From Croceicoccus sp. YJ47 (GTDB lineage Bacteria; Pseudomonadota; Alphaproteobacteria; Sphingomonadales; Sphingomonadaceae): a DNA stretch of 64,000 bases. Positions 47,154 through 55,655 of this stretch are shown one piece after another. The position numbers and the translations under genes were made by a program. The notes under the pieces were generated by a model, which saw only the letters and a program-made list of their open reading frames with translations, did not search any database and had not been told where the DNA came from. The stretch is from positions 434,001 to 498,000 of the forward strand of contig NZ_CP067087.1 in NCBI RefSeq assembly GCF_016745095.1, given 5' to 3'. The number at the start of each line of letters is the position of its first letter. Position 1 is the first letter of the stretch.

Positions 47154-47624
47154 TCAGATCACCGAACCGGCCGCGGCGGTCATCGCGATGGCGGGAAGGA
47201 AGCCGATCATCGTGGCAAAGGCGAAGGACCGGTGGTTCAGCGTGCTGAGCGCGCTGGCCCCCGTGACGAGGAAATGGGGCGTTCCCGCAACGCGCAAGCC
47301 GATGATGTAGAGAAGACCCCGCCGTTCGAACTGCCGCTCGAACCCGTCGAGCCGGTCGCCGAGCCGGTCGCGCACACGTGCCCGCATGCCATGCCGGGTG
47401 ACAACGAACAGGATGTGGCTGCCGAGCAGGGCACCCAATGCGACGATCAGCCCACCCTGCCATCCGCCGAGCAGCGCGGCGGAGGAAAACGTCGCCGGCA
47501 GGATCACGCCCGGAACGCAACATGCGACGAGCGCCGTCGTCCCGATGAGGAAAATGATGGCGAGCATGACAGGGTCCTGCACGAACCGCGCCCATTCCAA
47601 CAATGTTTCCGTCAAGCCGTCCAC
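47154..47624 (-). CDS. VTT-domain (DedA/TVP38-like) membrane protein
   Basis: A 156-residue membrane protein with VTT/SNARE-associated features. It has MLAIIFLIGTTALVACCVPGVILPATFSSAALLGGW, GLIVALGALLGSHILFVVTRHG, a basic loop (RARVRDRLGDRLDGFERQFE) and LYIIGLRVAGTPHFLVTGASAL, with a glycine-rich re-entrant loop near CVPGVILP. DedA-type proteins flip or transport lipid-linked molecules; the specific role here is unknown. It is shorter than most DedA proteins. Confidence 0.75.
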   Translation of the reverse strand: MDGLTETLLEWARFVQDPVMLAIIFLIGTTALVACCVPGVILPATFSSAALLGGWQGGLIVALGALLGSHILFVVTRHGMRARVRDRLGDRLDGFERQFERRGLLYIIGLRVAGTPHFLVTGASALSTLNHRSFAFATMIGFLPAIAMTAAAGSVI

Positions 47625-47752
47625 GATTCGTCCCTCATCACATGACTATAGCATGAAGGACCGGTTGGTTCCCCCGTGTATCGCCCGTTCGCGCCAGTCT
47701 CGCGGCGAAAGGTTAAAAAACAGGCACTGCGCTCCGGTCGCACCCCGCGCGA

Positions 47753-48441
47753 TCACACCCGCCCGCCTTTCCACACGACGCGGCCGATCACCTCGATCTC
47801 GTCGAGGGGGACGCCATGTTCGGGCGGATAAGCCGCATTGTCCGAAATGATCGAGACCCGGCCCGGCGGGTTGAACTGCAATCGTTTCACCAAGAGCGTA
47901 TCGTCGCGGCGCAGCACGTGAATCCCGTCGCGGATTCGGGCAAGATCCCGGTTCACCAGAATTTCGTCGCCATCCGAAAGGGTCGTCTCCATCGAATCGC
48001 CCGCCACGGTGATCGCATTCAGCGCCTGGCTCGACAACCCCAGCTCGCGCAGCCATGCGGCGGAAAAGGACAATTGCCCGACCGGCGATTCCTCCGCCGA
48101 GAACGCGCCCGGCCCCGCCGACGCACCGAGCGGCAGGCGCGGGATCTGCACCCATCTGGGCGCACCACGCATCGCAGCGGCAGGCCGCGCTGCCGGCCCG
48201 GAAGTCGGCTTGGCGTAGGATTTTTCTTTCCCATCGGCGCCGCCCAGCTCCTCCTCGGCCACGCCAAAAATTCCGCGAGCCGGCGGCGGTCGTTTTCCTC
48301 CAGCTTTCGCGGGCTTCCCTTACGTATGAATTGCTGAAGATAGCTCGCATTGCGCCCGATCAGCCGGGAAAGGGCCGCAAGCGTGGTGCCATTGCTTTCC
48401 GCCAAGGCCAGAAGCCGGGCGCGTGTCGGGTCGTCGATCAT
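47753..48441 (-). pseudogene. S24-family (LexA/CI-like) transcriptional repressor, frame split by one missing base
   Basis: The amino part (MIDDPTRARLLALAESNGTT, AALSRLIGRNASYLQQFIRK, RRLAEF) is a helix-turn-helix domain. The carboxyl part, one frame over from GVAEEELGGADG, has the S24 peptidase-like domain with the serine in TVAGDSMETTLSDGDEILVN and the lysine in LLVKRLQFN, as in self-cleaving repressors. They join if the A5 run at 48266-48270 (T5 in the coding strand) has one more base. A homopolymer error is therefore likely. The gene is divergent from two small genes and faces a palindromic operator-like site at 48467-48482. Confidence 0.85.
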
Positions 48442-48466
48442 TTTTCCTATGTAATCGAAAGATTTT

Positions 48467-48482
48467 TCCTAGACAAGTAGGA
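48467..48482. promoter_or_regulatory. Candidate operator palindrome TCCTA-N6-TAGGA
   Basis: A perfect 16-bp inverted repeat in the AT-rich gap between the divergent S24 repressor and the small gene at 48555. The arm also occurs directly repeated as TTTTTCCTA at 48441-48449 and 48463-48471. The place and form suit a binding site for the adjacent repressor, but binding is inferred. Confidence 0.4.
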
Positions 48483-48554
48483 TTTCTTTTTAGATCAAAA
48501 GGATATTCCCAAGGCGAATCACCGTAATCTTGGGGTCGCAGAATGGAGGTTAGG

Positions 48555-48755
48555 TTGCTGATTCGGGACATCGAGAAATTTCTCCGCCGCACCGGAATGC
48601 CGGAAACGAAGTTCGGAAGGCTCGCCGTGCGCGATCCGCGTCTGGTCGTCGATTTGCGCAATGGTCGCGAACCGCGTCGTCGCACGATAATGCGGGTGGA
48701 ACATTTCATGAACAAATACATCGCCAAGGGTGGGGAGACGCAGCATGTCCTATGA
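48555..48755 (+). CDS. Small HTH-like protein, function unknown
   Basis: A protein of about 66 residues: LLIRDIEKFLRRTGMPETKF, GRLAVRDPRLVVDLRNGREP, then RTIMRVEHFMNKYI. The alternation of short helices with DPRxVxDLRxGREP is like a small DNA-binding domain and recurs in sphingomonads. Start: GGAGG (48545-48549) stands five bases before TTG 48555; ATG 48543, in frame, would include that site as codons. It overlaps the next gene by 11 bp. Confidence 0.6.
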   Translation: MLIRDIEKFLRRTGMPETKFGRLAVRDPRLVVDLRNGREPRRRTIMRVEHFMNKYIAKGGETQHVL

Positions 48756-49125
48756 AATGCCAATCCTGACCAAGAGCTTCGATTTCAAAAGGACCATGGC
48801 CATGCGCTCCAAACGCACGCCGGGCGAACGGCTCGCGGCGGCGGTGCTGGACCTCGCGGAGAACGAAGGGCGCATCGTCGTCCATTCGCAGCGGCCATGG
48901 GCCAGCATCACCTTCACCGGATCGCGCCACACGATGAGCCTCGCCTTTACCGGGGTCCATGCGGTGGAGGCGGGCGAACGCTTCGTCGCCAGCCTGGCCG
49001 ATCACGAATTTTCGATTCCCCGGCACCTTGTCGCCGATGCGGAGGTCCGCTCGGTCGAGCACAGCCTGCTCCCCGAACCGCGGCTCTGCGTGGAAATCGA
49101 GGTGCTGCTGCTCGACGAGGGTTGA
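48745..49125 (+). CDS. Conserved hypothetical protein
   Basis: A 126-residue protein, no signal or membrane segment: FDFKRTMAMRSKRTPGERLA, AAVLDLAENEGRIVVHSQRPW, SITFTGSRHTMSLAFTGVHAV and AEVRSVEHSLLPEPRLCVEI. It seems to be a mixed alpha/beta fold. It is coupled to the upstream small gene (overlap) with GGGGAGA before the ATG. Convergent with cysS. No function known; possibly part of a repressor-controlled pair with the upstream gene. Confidence 0.6.
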   Translation: MSYEMPILTKSFDFKRTMAMRSKRTPGERLAAAVLDLAENEGRIVVHSQRPWASITFTGSRHTMSLAFTGVHAVEAGERFVASLADHEFSIPRHLVADAEVRSVEHSLLPEPRLCVEIEVLLLDEG

Positions 49126-49141
49126 GCGCAGCCGGCGGCGA

Positions 49142-50617
49142 TCAGCCGGGCTGCCACTCCCAGCCCAGCGGATCGCCGTCCATCACCTCGACCCCCTTGG
49201 CGGCCAGTTCGTCGCGGATCGCGTCGGAGGTCGCAAAATCCTTTGCCGCGCGCGCGGCCTTGCGCCGATCCATTGCCGCCTCCACCTCGGTTTCGTCGAG
49301 TTGCGCGGATTGGGGACGGATCCGGAAATCCTCGCGCCCGAGCAGAGGCAGGCCCAGCACCGCCATCATCGCGGCGACAAGCGCGACCTTCTCCTGCGCC
49401 GGGACCTTCTTCGCCGTCACCGCCTCCTCCAGCACGGTCAGCGCGACCGGCGTGTTGAGATCGTCCGCCAGCGCGGCATCGAACCGGTCGAGCAGCGCGC
49501 GCAACCTGGCATTGTCGATCGCGAGATCGGCCAGCACCGCGCCCGATGCGACGGTTTCGCCGCTCGAACCGATCGCATTGCGCGCGCCCGTCAAAAGCCG
49601 CTTCACCCGCGTGAGCGCCGCCAGCAGCCCGTCCCAGGAAAACTCCAGCTCGCTGCGGTAATGCGCCTGCAGGCACATCACGCGATAGGCCAGCGGGTGA
49701 TAGCCCCGATCGCGCAGCAGTTTCAGGCGCAGGAATTCGCCCGAGGACTTGCTCATCTTTCCCGTCCGGTCGACGAGGAAATTGTTGTGCATCCAGATTT
49801 TCGCACCCGAATGCACCGCCTCGTCCAATCCGCCGCAGCCGCAGAACGCCTGATTCTGCGCGATTTCGTTGGGATGGTGGATTTCGCGGTGGTCGATGCC
49901 GCCGGTGTGAATGTCGAAGGGAAAGCCGAGCACCTGCCCGCTCATCACGCTGCACTCGAGGTGCCAGCCCGGCGCCCCCCGGCCCCATGGCGAATCCCAT
50001 TCCATCTGGCGCGTTTCGCCGGGCGGCGTCCGGCGCCAGATCGCGAAATCGGCGGCGTTGCGCTTGCCTTCCACCGCGTCGATGCGGCCCTCGCCCTCCT
50101 CCGTCACGGCGCGGGCCAGGCGGCCATAATCGGCGACGCTCGCGGTATCGAAATACAGGCCGCTGTCGATTTCATAGCAGTGCCGGTCCGCGATGGATGT
50201 CGCAAAATCGATCATCGCGTCGATGTAATCGGTCGCGACGGTCCATTCGGCGGGTTGCCGGATATTGAGCGCGTTGACATCCGCCTTGAACGAATCGGTA
50301 TAATGGCGCGCAATGTCCCAGATCGACTGCGCCCGCTCGCTCGCCGCTTTTTCGAGCTTGTCCTCACCCGCATCGGCATCGTCGGTCAGATGGCCGACAT
50401 CGGTGATGTTGATGACATGGGTAAGCCGGTATCCGCGCCAGCTCAGCACCCGACCCAACGTGTCGGCAAAGACATAGGCGCGCATGTTGCCGATATGCGG
50501 GTAATTATACACCGTCGGGCCGCAGCTGTAGACACGCGCCTCGCCCGGATGGACAGGGACGAAAGGCTCCGCCTTGCGGGTCAGCGAATTGAACAGGGTG
50601 AGAGGCGCTTGGGTCAT
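49142..50617 (-). CDS. cysS: Cysteinyl-tRNA synthetase
   Basis: Class I aminoacyl-tRNA synthetase, 491 residues. It has the HIGH motif in NYPHIGNMRAYVFADTL, the zinc site around YSCGPTVY, GWHLECSVMSGQ and HTGGIDHREIHHPNE, and the KMSKS motif in DRTGKMSKSSGEFLRLKLL. ATG 50617 gives MTQAPLTLFNSLTRKAEPFV, the normal start; the longer open frame adds unrelated residues. Transcription reads toward the convergent small gene at 48745. Confidence 0.97.
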   Translation of the reverse strand: MTQAPLTLFNSLTRKAEPFVPVHPGEARVYSCGPTVYNYPHIGNMRAYVFADTLGRVLSWRGYRLTHVINITDVGHLTDDADAGEDKLEKAASERAQSIWDIARHYTDSFKADVNALNIRQPAEWTVATDYIDAMIDFATSIADRHCYEIDSGLYFDTASVADYGRLARAVTEEGEGRIDAVEGKRNAADFAIWRRTPPGETRQMEWDSPWGRGAPGWHLECSVMSGQVLGFPFDIHTGGIDHREIHHPNEIAQNQAFCGCGGLDEAVHSGAKIWMHNNFLVDRTGKMSKSSGEFLRLKLLRDRGYHPLAYRVMCLQAHYRSELEFSWDGLLAALTRVKRLLTGARNAIGSSGETVASGAVLADLAIDNARLRALLDRFDAALADDLNTPVALTVLEEAVTAKKVPAQEKVALVAAMMAVLGLPLLGREDFRIRPQSAQLDETEVEAAMDRRKAARAAKDFATSDAIRDELAAKGVEVMDGDPLGWEWQPG

Positions 50618-51044
50618 GTCCCGTGCCTTAGCCCGGCATGCCCGCGGGTCAAGGCAGGGGGCATGCTGCGTATCTGTCGCGGGACGCCACATGGCGCCGG
50701 GCGGCGGACCATCCATCGTAAATCGGCGGGCCCGATCGCCGCAACTCCAAGCGCATCATCGCCGTCCGGCACATCTTTAAAGGCGCCATCCTATAAAGGC
50801 GCCATCCTATCCTGCCGGGGGGCTTCATCGGCATCGGACCGAATGATCACGTTCCCTGTCGCTTGCGGCGTTGCCAGGCGATCTGGCCAGCCCTTTCCGA
50901 ATCGCGCCGGATGCATGAAGAGCTGACGAACGTGCGAAGCGTCATCGCGCCGCCGAACGACCGCGATCCTAGAGCTTTACCGATTTCGCGCAGGGCAGAT
51001 CCGGCGTCAGTGAGGCCATTCGTGATGGGCGTCCGGAACGGCGG
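50618..51044. other. Gap without a recognisable gene, with one short tandem repeat
   Basis: 427 bp between cysS and tRNA-Tyr. I find no convincing reading frame with a ribosome binding site. The only clear structure is the 16-bp tandem repeat at 50779-50810. The cysS promoter should lie in the first part. Confidence 0.6.
50779..50810. repeat. Two perfect tandem copies of a 16-bp unit
   Basis: AAAGGCGCCATCCTAT occurs at 50779-50794 and again at 50795-50810 with no spacer. Each copy contains the palindrome GGCGCC. It is in the non-coding gap upstream of cysS. Confidence 0.85.
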
Positions 51045-51130
51045 TGGTGGACAGGGCTGGATCTGAACCAGCGTACGCTTGCGCGGGCAGATTTACAGTC
51101 TGCTGCCTTTAACCACTCGGCCACCTGTCC
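51045..51130 (-). tRNA. tRNA-Tyr (GTA)
   Basis: The minus strand reads a full tRNA with acceptor arm GGACAGG/CCTGTCC, D arm GGCCGAGTGG, anticodon loop CTGTAAA with GTA at 51094-51096, a long variable arm (CCCGCGCAAGCGTACGC region), T arm GGTTCAGATCC, discriminator A and an encoded CCA. The long variable arm is usual for bacterial tRNA-Tyr. Confidence 0.97.
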
Positions 51131-51334
51131 ACACCGGTGCCGTATCGATGGGGCGTTTGCCCCTTCAAAAGCGACGAACCGCAAAGGTCCGTCCGGCCTA
51201 GAGGCGCACCCTTTGGCGAAGCTGCGCTTGCCTGTCAACAGGCAGGCTGGCACAGGCGGCGCACAAATTGGAACGAGGCGCGAGAACATGGTGAAAAAAG
51301 GCGAGAAAAAGCACTGCGCGGACGCGCTTACCGG

Positions 51335-52102
51335 ATGCAGGGCGGACGCGGCAGCGGGCGCGCATCGAAAGGCGCGGTGCGCTTCTGGGGCCGGCACGCG
51401 GTCGCGGCGGCATTGGCCAATGAGGATCGCACCATCCTGAAACTATGGGGCACGCGCGAGGCGATCGACGCGATGCTCGAGGAGGAGCAGATCGAGCTCC
51501 CGCAGGACGTGCGGGTCGAATATGCGCAGAATACCGACATGGCGCGGCTGGTCGCCCGCGATGCGCCGCATCAGAACCTGGTCGTCGAATGCGATCCGCT
51601 CGACGATATCTTCCTCGACGATGTCGCATTGGGGGAGCCGGGCGCGCCGATCGTGGTGCTCGACCATGTGACCGATCCGCATAACGTGGGCGCGATCATG
51701 CGATCCGCCGCCGCATTCGGCGCGGCCTGCATCGTGACGCAGGATCGGCACGCGCCGCCCGAATCGGGCGTGCTTGCCAAATCGGCATCGGGCGCGCTGG
51801 AAACCCTGCCATGGGTGCGCGTGGTCAATCTCTCGCGCGCGCTCGACGATCTGGCGGAGGCCGGATATTGGCGCATCGGGCTCGACGGCGATGGCGAGGC
51901 GACGCTCGCCGACGCGCTGACGACCGGGCCGGTGGCGCTCGTGCTCGGCGCAGAGGGTGACGGCCTGCGCCACAATATCGGGCAGCATTGCGACCAGATC
52001 GCGCGGCTGCCGATCGCGACTGCGGTTGAAAGCCTGAACGTGTCGAATGCCGCGGCGATCAGCCTCTATGCCTGTGCGATGCGGGACCTGCCCGAAAACT
52101 GA
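51335..52102 (+). CDS. rlmB: TrmH-family (RlmB-like) rRNA 2'-O-methyltransferase
   Basis: SpoU-class methyltransferase that probably methylates the 2'-OH of G2251 in 23S rRNA. The amino RNA-binding part has VRFWGRHAVAAALANEDRTI. The knotted catalytic domain has VVLDHVTDPHNVGAIMRSAA (motif 1), GEATLADALTTGPVALVLGAEGDGL and LPIATAVESLNVSNAAAISL (motif 3). ATG 51335 is the first plausible in-frame start, giving 255 residues. An ATG at 51288 in another frame (MVKKGEKK) would look more natural and would join if one A were added in the A runs at 51294-51311, so a further homopolymer indel is possible. Confidence 0.88.
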   Translation: MQGGRGSGRASKGAVRFWGRHAVAAALANEDRTILKLWGTREAIDAMLEEEQIELPQDVRVEYAQNTDMARLVARDAPHQNLVVECDPLDDIFLDDVALGEPGAPIVVLDHVTDPHNVGAIMRSAAAFGAACIVTQDRHAPPESGVLAKSASGALETLPWVRVVNLSRALDDLAEAGYWRIGLDGDGEATLADALTTGPVALVLGAEGDGLRHNIGQHCDQIARLPIATAVESLNVSNAAAISLYACAMRDLPEN

Positions 52103-52124
52103 GGCCGCGGATTGCGCGCAACGA

Positions 52125-52160
52125 AAAACCGCGCGAGGGCCGATGCCTTCGCGCGGTTTT
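52125..52160. terminator. Bidirectional terminator between rlmB and the HU gene
   Basis: Perfect 12-bp arms AAAACCGCGCGA and TCGCGCGGTTTT with a 12-base loop. The A and T ends make it work on both strands, as expected between two convergent genes. Confidence 0.92.
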
Positions 52161-52181
52161 CATGTGCGATGAACGCGCGTC

Positions 52182-52454
52182 TTAGTTGACGGCGTCCTTC
52201 AGGCCCTTGCCGGCCTTGAACTTCGGCTGGGTCGAAGCCTTGATTTCCATCGGCTCGCCCGTGCGCGGGTTGCGACCGGTCGATGCCTTGCGCTCTGCGA
52301 CCGAAAACGTGCCGAAACCGACGAGGCGCACTTCGTCACCCTTGGCGAGCGCCTCGGTGATGACGTCGAAAACGCTTTCGACTGCCTTGGTCGCATCGTT
52401 GCGCGACAGGGCGCTGGCATCGGCAACCTGGCTGATCAGCTCGTTCTTGTTCAT
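52182..52454 (-). CDS. hup: HU family DNA-binding protein
   Basis: A 90-residue histone-like protein: MNKNELISQVADASALSRND, VFDVITEALAKGDEVRLVGF, GTFSVAERKASTGRNPRTGEP and IKASTQPKFKAGKGLKDAVN. The GFGTF and RNPxTGE segments form the DNA-gripping arms. The gene is downstream of lon, a very common order, but has its own 265-bp upstream region. Confidence 0.96.
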   Translation of the reverse strand: MNKNELISQVADASALSRNDATKAVESVFDVITEALAKGDEVRLVGFGTFSVAERKASTGRNPRTGEPMEIKASTQPKFKAGKGLKDAVN

Positions 52455-52657
52455 GGTTCGAAAACCCCCTTGTATGATTGGCTAATGAAACTCGTGACCC
52501 TAACGGGCGGCTCGATAATGAATCGCCCCTAAGACGCACGGAATGGAGCGGTTTTCGGCCAGCGTGTCAAAGGCAAATCCGCGCCAAAGCCGCGGAAAAG
52601 ATGCGATTTTGGATCCGTTTGCGGCAAAGAGGCGCCATCGGGCCACACCGCACGCGA

Positions 52658-52695
52658 AATACCGCGATGCAGCATTGTTGCCACATCGCGGTATT
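52658..52695. repeat. Perfect 12-bp inverted repeat between lon and the HU gene
   Basis: AATACCGCGATG (52658-52669) and CATCGCGGTATT (52684-52695) are perfect complements with a 14-base spacer, 25 bp after the lon stop. No T run follows on either strand, so it is not a classic terminator. It may be an mRNA 3' stem or an operator near the HU promoter. Confidence 0.7.
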
Positions 52696-52719
52696 ATCGT
52701 TCGCAGTAAAAACCGGACC

Positions 52720-55146
52720 TTAATGGGCGGTGGGCACCGTCCCGGCCGTTCCGATCGGCGCCGGCTGACTGGCCAGATCGTCCGCCTCGCTCCAGTCGAT
52801 CATCTCGGTCGGTTCGGCCAGGGCGCGGGCCAGAACCTCGTCCACATGCGAAACCGGGAGGATTTCGAGCCGATCGGTAATGTTCGACGGGATTTCCACC
52901 AGATCCTTGCGGTTTTCTTCGGGAATGAGAACGGTGGTGATCCCGCCGCGCAATGCTGCCAGCAGTTTTTCCTTCAACCCGCCGATGGCCAGTACGCGGC
53001 CGCGCAGCGTCACCTCGCCCGTCATGGCGACATCCGCGCGCACGGGGATCCCGGTCAGCGTGGAAATGATCGAAGTGACCATGCCGACGCCCGCGCTCGG
53101 CCCGTCCTTGGGCACCGCGCCTTCGGGAAGGTGAATGTGGATGTCCTTGCGCAGGAAGATCGACGGCTTGATGCCGTATGCGGGCGCACGTGCCTTCACG
53201 AAGCTGAAGGCCGCCTGCACGCTCTCGTTCATCACCTCGCCCAGCTTGCCGGTGGTGCGAACCTGCCCCTTGCCGGGCACGGTGACGCTTTCGATGGTGA
53301 GCAATTCGCCGCCCACCTCGGTCCAGGCGAGGCCCGTGACCGCGCCGACCTGGTTCTCCTCGTCCGAAACGCCGTGGCGGAACTTGCGCACCCCGGCGAA
53401 CTCGCCCAAGTTCTCCGGCGTGATGGTGACGCTCTTCACCTCGCCTTCCAGAATCTTGCGCAGGCTCTTGCGCGCGAGCCGCGCGATCTCACGCTCGAGC
53501 GTGCGAACACCGGCCTCCCGCGTGTAATAGCGGATCAAATCGCGCAGGCCTTCCTGAGTCAGGGTGAATTCCCCTTCGGTAAGCCCGTGCTGCTCGACCT
53601 GCTTCTCGATCAGGTGGCGCTCGGCAATCTCGACCTTTTCATCCTCGGTATATCCTTCGAGGCGGATGATCTCCATCCGGTCGAGCAGCGGCTGCGGCAG
53701 GTTCAGCGAATTGGCCGTGCACACGAACATCACGTCGGACAGATCGTAATCGACCTCGAGGTAATGATCCTGGAACTTTGCGTTCTGTTCTGGGTCCAGC
53801 ACCTCGAGCAGGGCCGAGGCCGGATCGCCGCGGAAATCCTGCCCCAGCTTGTCGATCTCGTCGAGCAGGAAGAGCGGATTGGACGCGCCCGCCTTCTTCA
53901 GATTGGTGACGATCTTGCCCGGAAGCGAGCCGATATAGGTGCGCCGATGGCCGCGAATCTCGGCCTCGTCGCGCACACCGCCCAGCGACTGGCGCACGAA
54001 CTCGCGCCCCGTCGCACGCGCGATCGAACGGCCAAGCGAGGTCTTGCCCACGCCCGGCGGCCCGACGAGGCACAGGATCGGCCCCTTCAGCTTGTTGGTG
54101 CGTGCCTGCACCGCGAGATATTCGACGATCCGGTCCTTCACCTTTTCCAGCGCGTAGTGATCGGCGTCGAGCACCTCCTGCGCCTTGGCGATGTCCTTCT
54201 TGACCTTCGACTTCTTGCCCCACGGCAGGCCCAGCAGCACGTCGAGATAATTGCGGATGACGGTGGCCTCCGCGCTCATCGGCTGCATCGCCTTCAACTT
54301 CTTCAACTCGGCATTGGCCTTCGCCTTCGCCTCCTTGGAGAGCTTCGTCTTCTCGATCTTCTCGGCCAGTTCGGACAGCTCGTCGCCATCCTCGCCCTCG
54401 CCGCCGAGCTCGGACTGAATCGCCTTCAGCTGTTCGTTGAGGTAATATTCGCGCTGCGTCTTTTCCATTTGCCGCTTCACACGGCCACGGATGCGGCGTT
54501 CGACCTGCAACACGCCGAGCTCGCCTTCCATGAAGGACAGCCCCATCTCCAGCCGCTTCACCGGATCGCGCTCGGTCAGCATCGCCTGCTTGTCGCTGAC
54601 CTTGGCGGCAATGTTCGCGGCGACCGCATCGGCAAGGCGCGAGGCATCGTCGATCTCGGCAAGCTGTTCGCCGGCATCGGCCGACAGCTTCTTGTTCAGT
54701 TTCGCATAATCGTCGAACTGCTCCATCACCTGGCGCATGAGGGCGGCGACCTCGCTGCCCGATGCGGTGATCTCGTCGAGCACCTCGACCTCGGCGCGGA
54801 CCATGGCGCCGGTATCCTCGACCGCGTTGAGCGCCGCGCGTTCCTGCCCCTCGACCAGCACGCGAACGGTGCCATCCGGCAGTTTCAGCAATTGCAGCAC
54901 GGTCGCGACCACGCCCATGTCATACAGGTCGTCCGCCGCCGGATCGTCGCAGGCCGGATCGATCTGCGAGACCAGCATGATCTGCTTGCCCGATGCGTTT
55001 TCATCCTCGTCGGCGTCGTCCGCATCGGGCGCGGCCATCGCAGCCTCCAGCGCAGCGACGGATTTTTCACGTCCGACGAAAAGCGGCACGACCATGCCGG
55101 GAAATACGACGATGTCGCGCAAGGGTAGAAGCGGGTAGGAACTCAT
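52720..55146 (-). CDS. lon: ATP-dependent endopeptidase Lon
   Basis: Cytosolic AAA+ protease that removes damaged and regulatory proteins. The 808-residue reading has the substrate-binding LON domain ([20 protein letters not shown]), Walker [19 protein letters not shown], Walker [15 protein letters not shown], and the proteolytic domain with the serine in [14 protein letters not shown] and the lysine in [12 protein letters not shown]. An acidic insert ([15 protein letters not shown]) lies in the LON domain. ATG 55146 is used; ATG 55161 is in frame (adds MENIW). Promoter region 55162-55264. Confidence 0.97.
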   Translation of the reverse strand: MSSYPLLPLRDIVVFPGMVVPLFVGREKSVAALEAAMAAPDADDADEDENASGKQIMLVSQIDPACDDPAADDLYDMGVVATVLQLLKLPDGTVRVLVEGQERAALNAVEDTGAMVRAEVEVLDEITASGSEVAALMRQVMEQFDDYAKLNKKLSADAGEQLAEIDDASRLADAVAANIAAKVSDKQAMLTERDPVKRLEMGLSFMEGELGVLQVERRIRGRVKRQMEKTQREYYLNEQLKAIQSELGGEGEDGDELSELAEKIEKTKLSKEAKAKANAELKKLKAMQPMSAEATVIRNYLDVLLGLPWGKKSKVKKDIAKAQEVLDADHYALEKVKDRIVEYLAVQARTNKLKGPILCLVGPPGVGKTSLGRSIARATGREFVRQSLGGVRDEAEIRGHRRTYIGSLPGKIVTNLKKAGASNPLFLLDEIDKLGQDFRGDPASALLEVLDPEQNAKFQDHYLEVDYDLSDVMFVCTANSLNLPQPLLDRMEIIRLEGYTEDEKVEIAERHLIEKQVEQHGLTEGEFTLTQEGLRDLIRYYTREAGVRTLEREIARLARKSLRKILEGEVKSVTITPENLGEFAGVRKFRHGVSDEENQVGAVTGLAWTEVGGELLTIESVTVPGKGQVRTTGKLGEVMNESVQAAFSFVKARAPAYGIKPSIFLRKDIHIHLPEGAVPKDGPSAGVGMVTSIISTLTGIPVRADVAMTGEVTLRGRVLAIGGLKEKLLAALRGGITTVLIPEENRKDLVEIPSNITDRLEILPVSHVDEVLARALAEPTEMIDWSEADDLASQPAPIGTAGTVPTAH

Positions 55147-55264
55147 CCAGATATTTTCCATTCAGTGGCGCTTACGCCAATCGTCCGGCGCGCGCATTAC
55201 GATCCGCATCCAATATGGTGCAGTATCGCACGGGTGCAACCACGGCGGGCGTCGCCGCCCGCGA

Positions 55265-55609
55265 TCAGAGACCGAGCTTGGAAAGGTCGAAGCCCGGCGG
55301 CAGGCCGGCCTGCGACTGCACCTTCTGCATCTCCTCGTTCGCGCGGGCGTCGGCGCGGGTCCGGCAATCGTTGAAGGCCGCGGTGATGAGATCCTCCAGC
55401 ATCTGCTTGTCCTCCTTCACCATCAGGCTGTCGTCGATCGACACGCCCAGGATGCGGCCCTTCGCCGTGCTGCGGATCTTGACCATGCCGCCGCCCGACA
55501 CGCCCTCGACCTCGATATTGTCGAGCGTGGCCTGCGCGTCGTTCATCTGCTTCTGAATCGTTTCGGCGGCCTGCTGCGCGGCCTGGATCATTTCTTCCAT
55601 CGATTTCAT
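55265..55609 (-). CDS. ybaB: YbaB/EbfC nucleoid-associated protein
   Basis: A 114-residue DNA-binding protein: MIQAAQQAAETIQKQMNDAQ, VEGVSGGGMVKIRSTAKGRI, LGVSIDDSLMVKEDKQMLED and AAFNDCRTRADARANEEMQK. It is usually found just after dnaX, as here (46 bp). The start is ATG 55609 (MKSMEEM). Confidence 0.93.
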   Translation of the reverse strand: MKSMEEMIQAAQQAAETIQKQMNDAQATLDNIEVEGVSGGGMVKIRSTAKGRILGVSIDDSLMVKEDKQMLEDLITAAFNDCRTRADARANEEMQKVQSQAGLPPGFDLSKLGL

Positions 55610-55655
55610 CGTCTGGCTCCTGTCGTGCCTGTTATCGGGTCAATATATAGGGGCT

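Noticed and set aside
50649-50834. 61-codon minus-strand frame in the gap upstream of cysS
   Set aside because: It spans the tandem repeat, lacks a ribosome binding site and resembles no known protein.
52543-55128. Long plus-strand frame of 861 codons
   Set aside because: Antisense to lon, which has all expected motifs.
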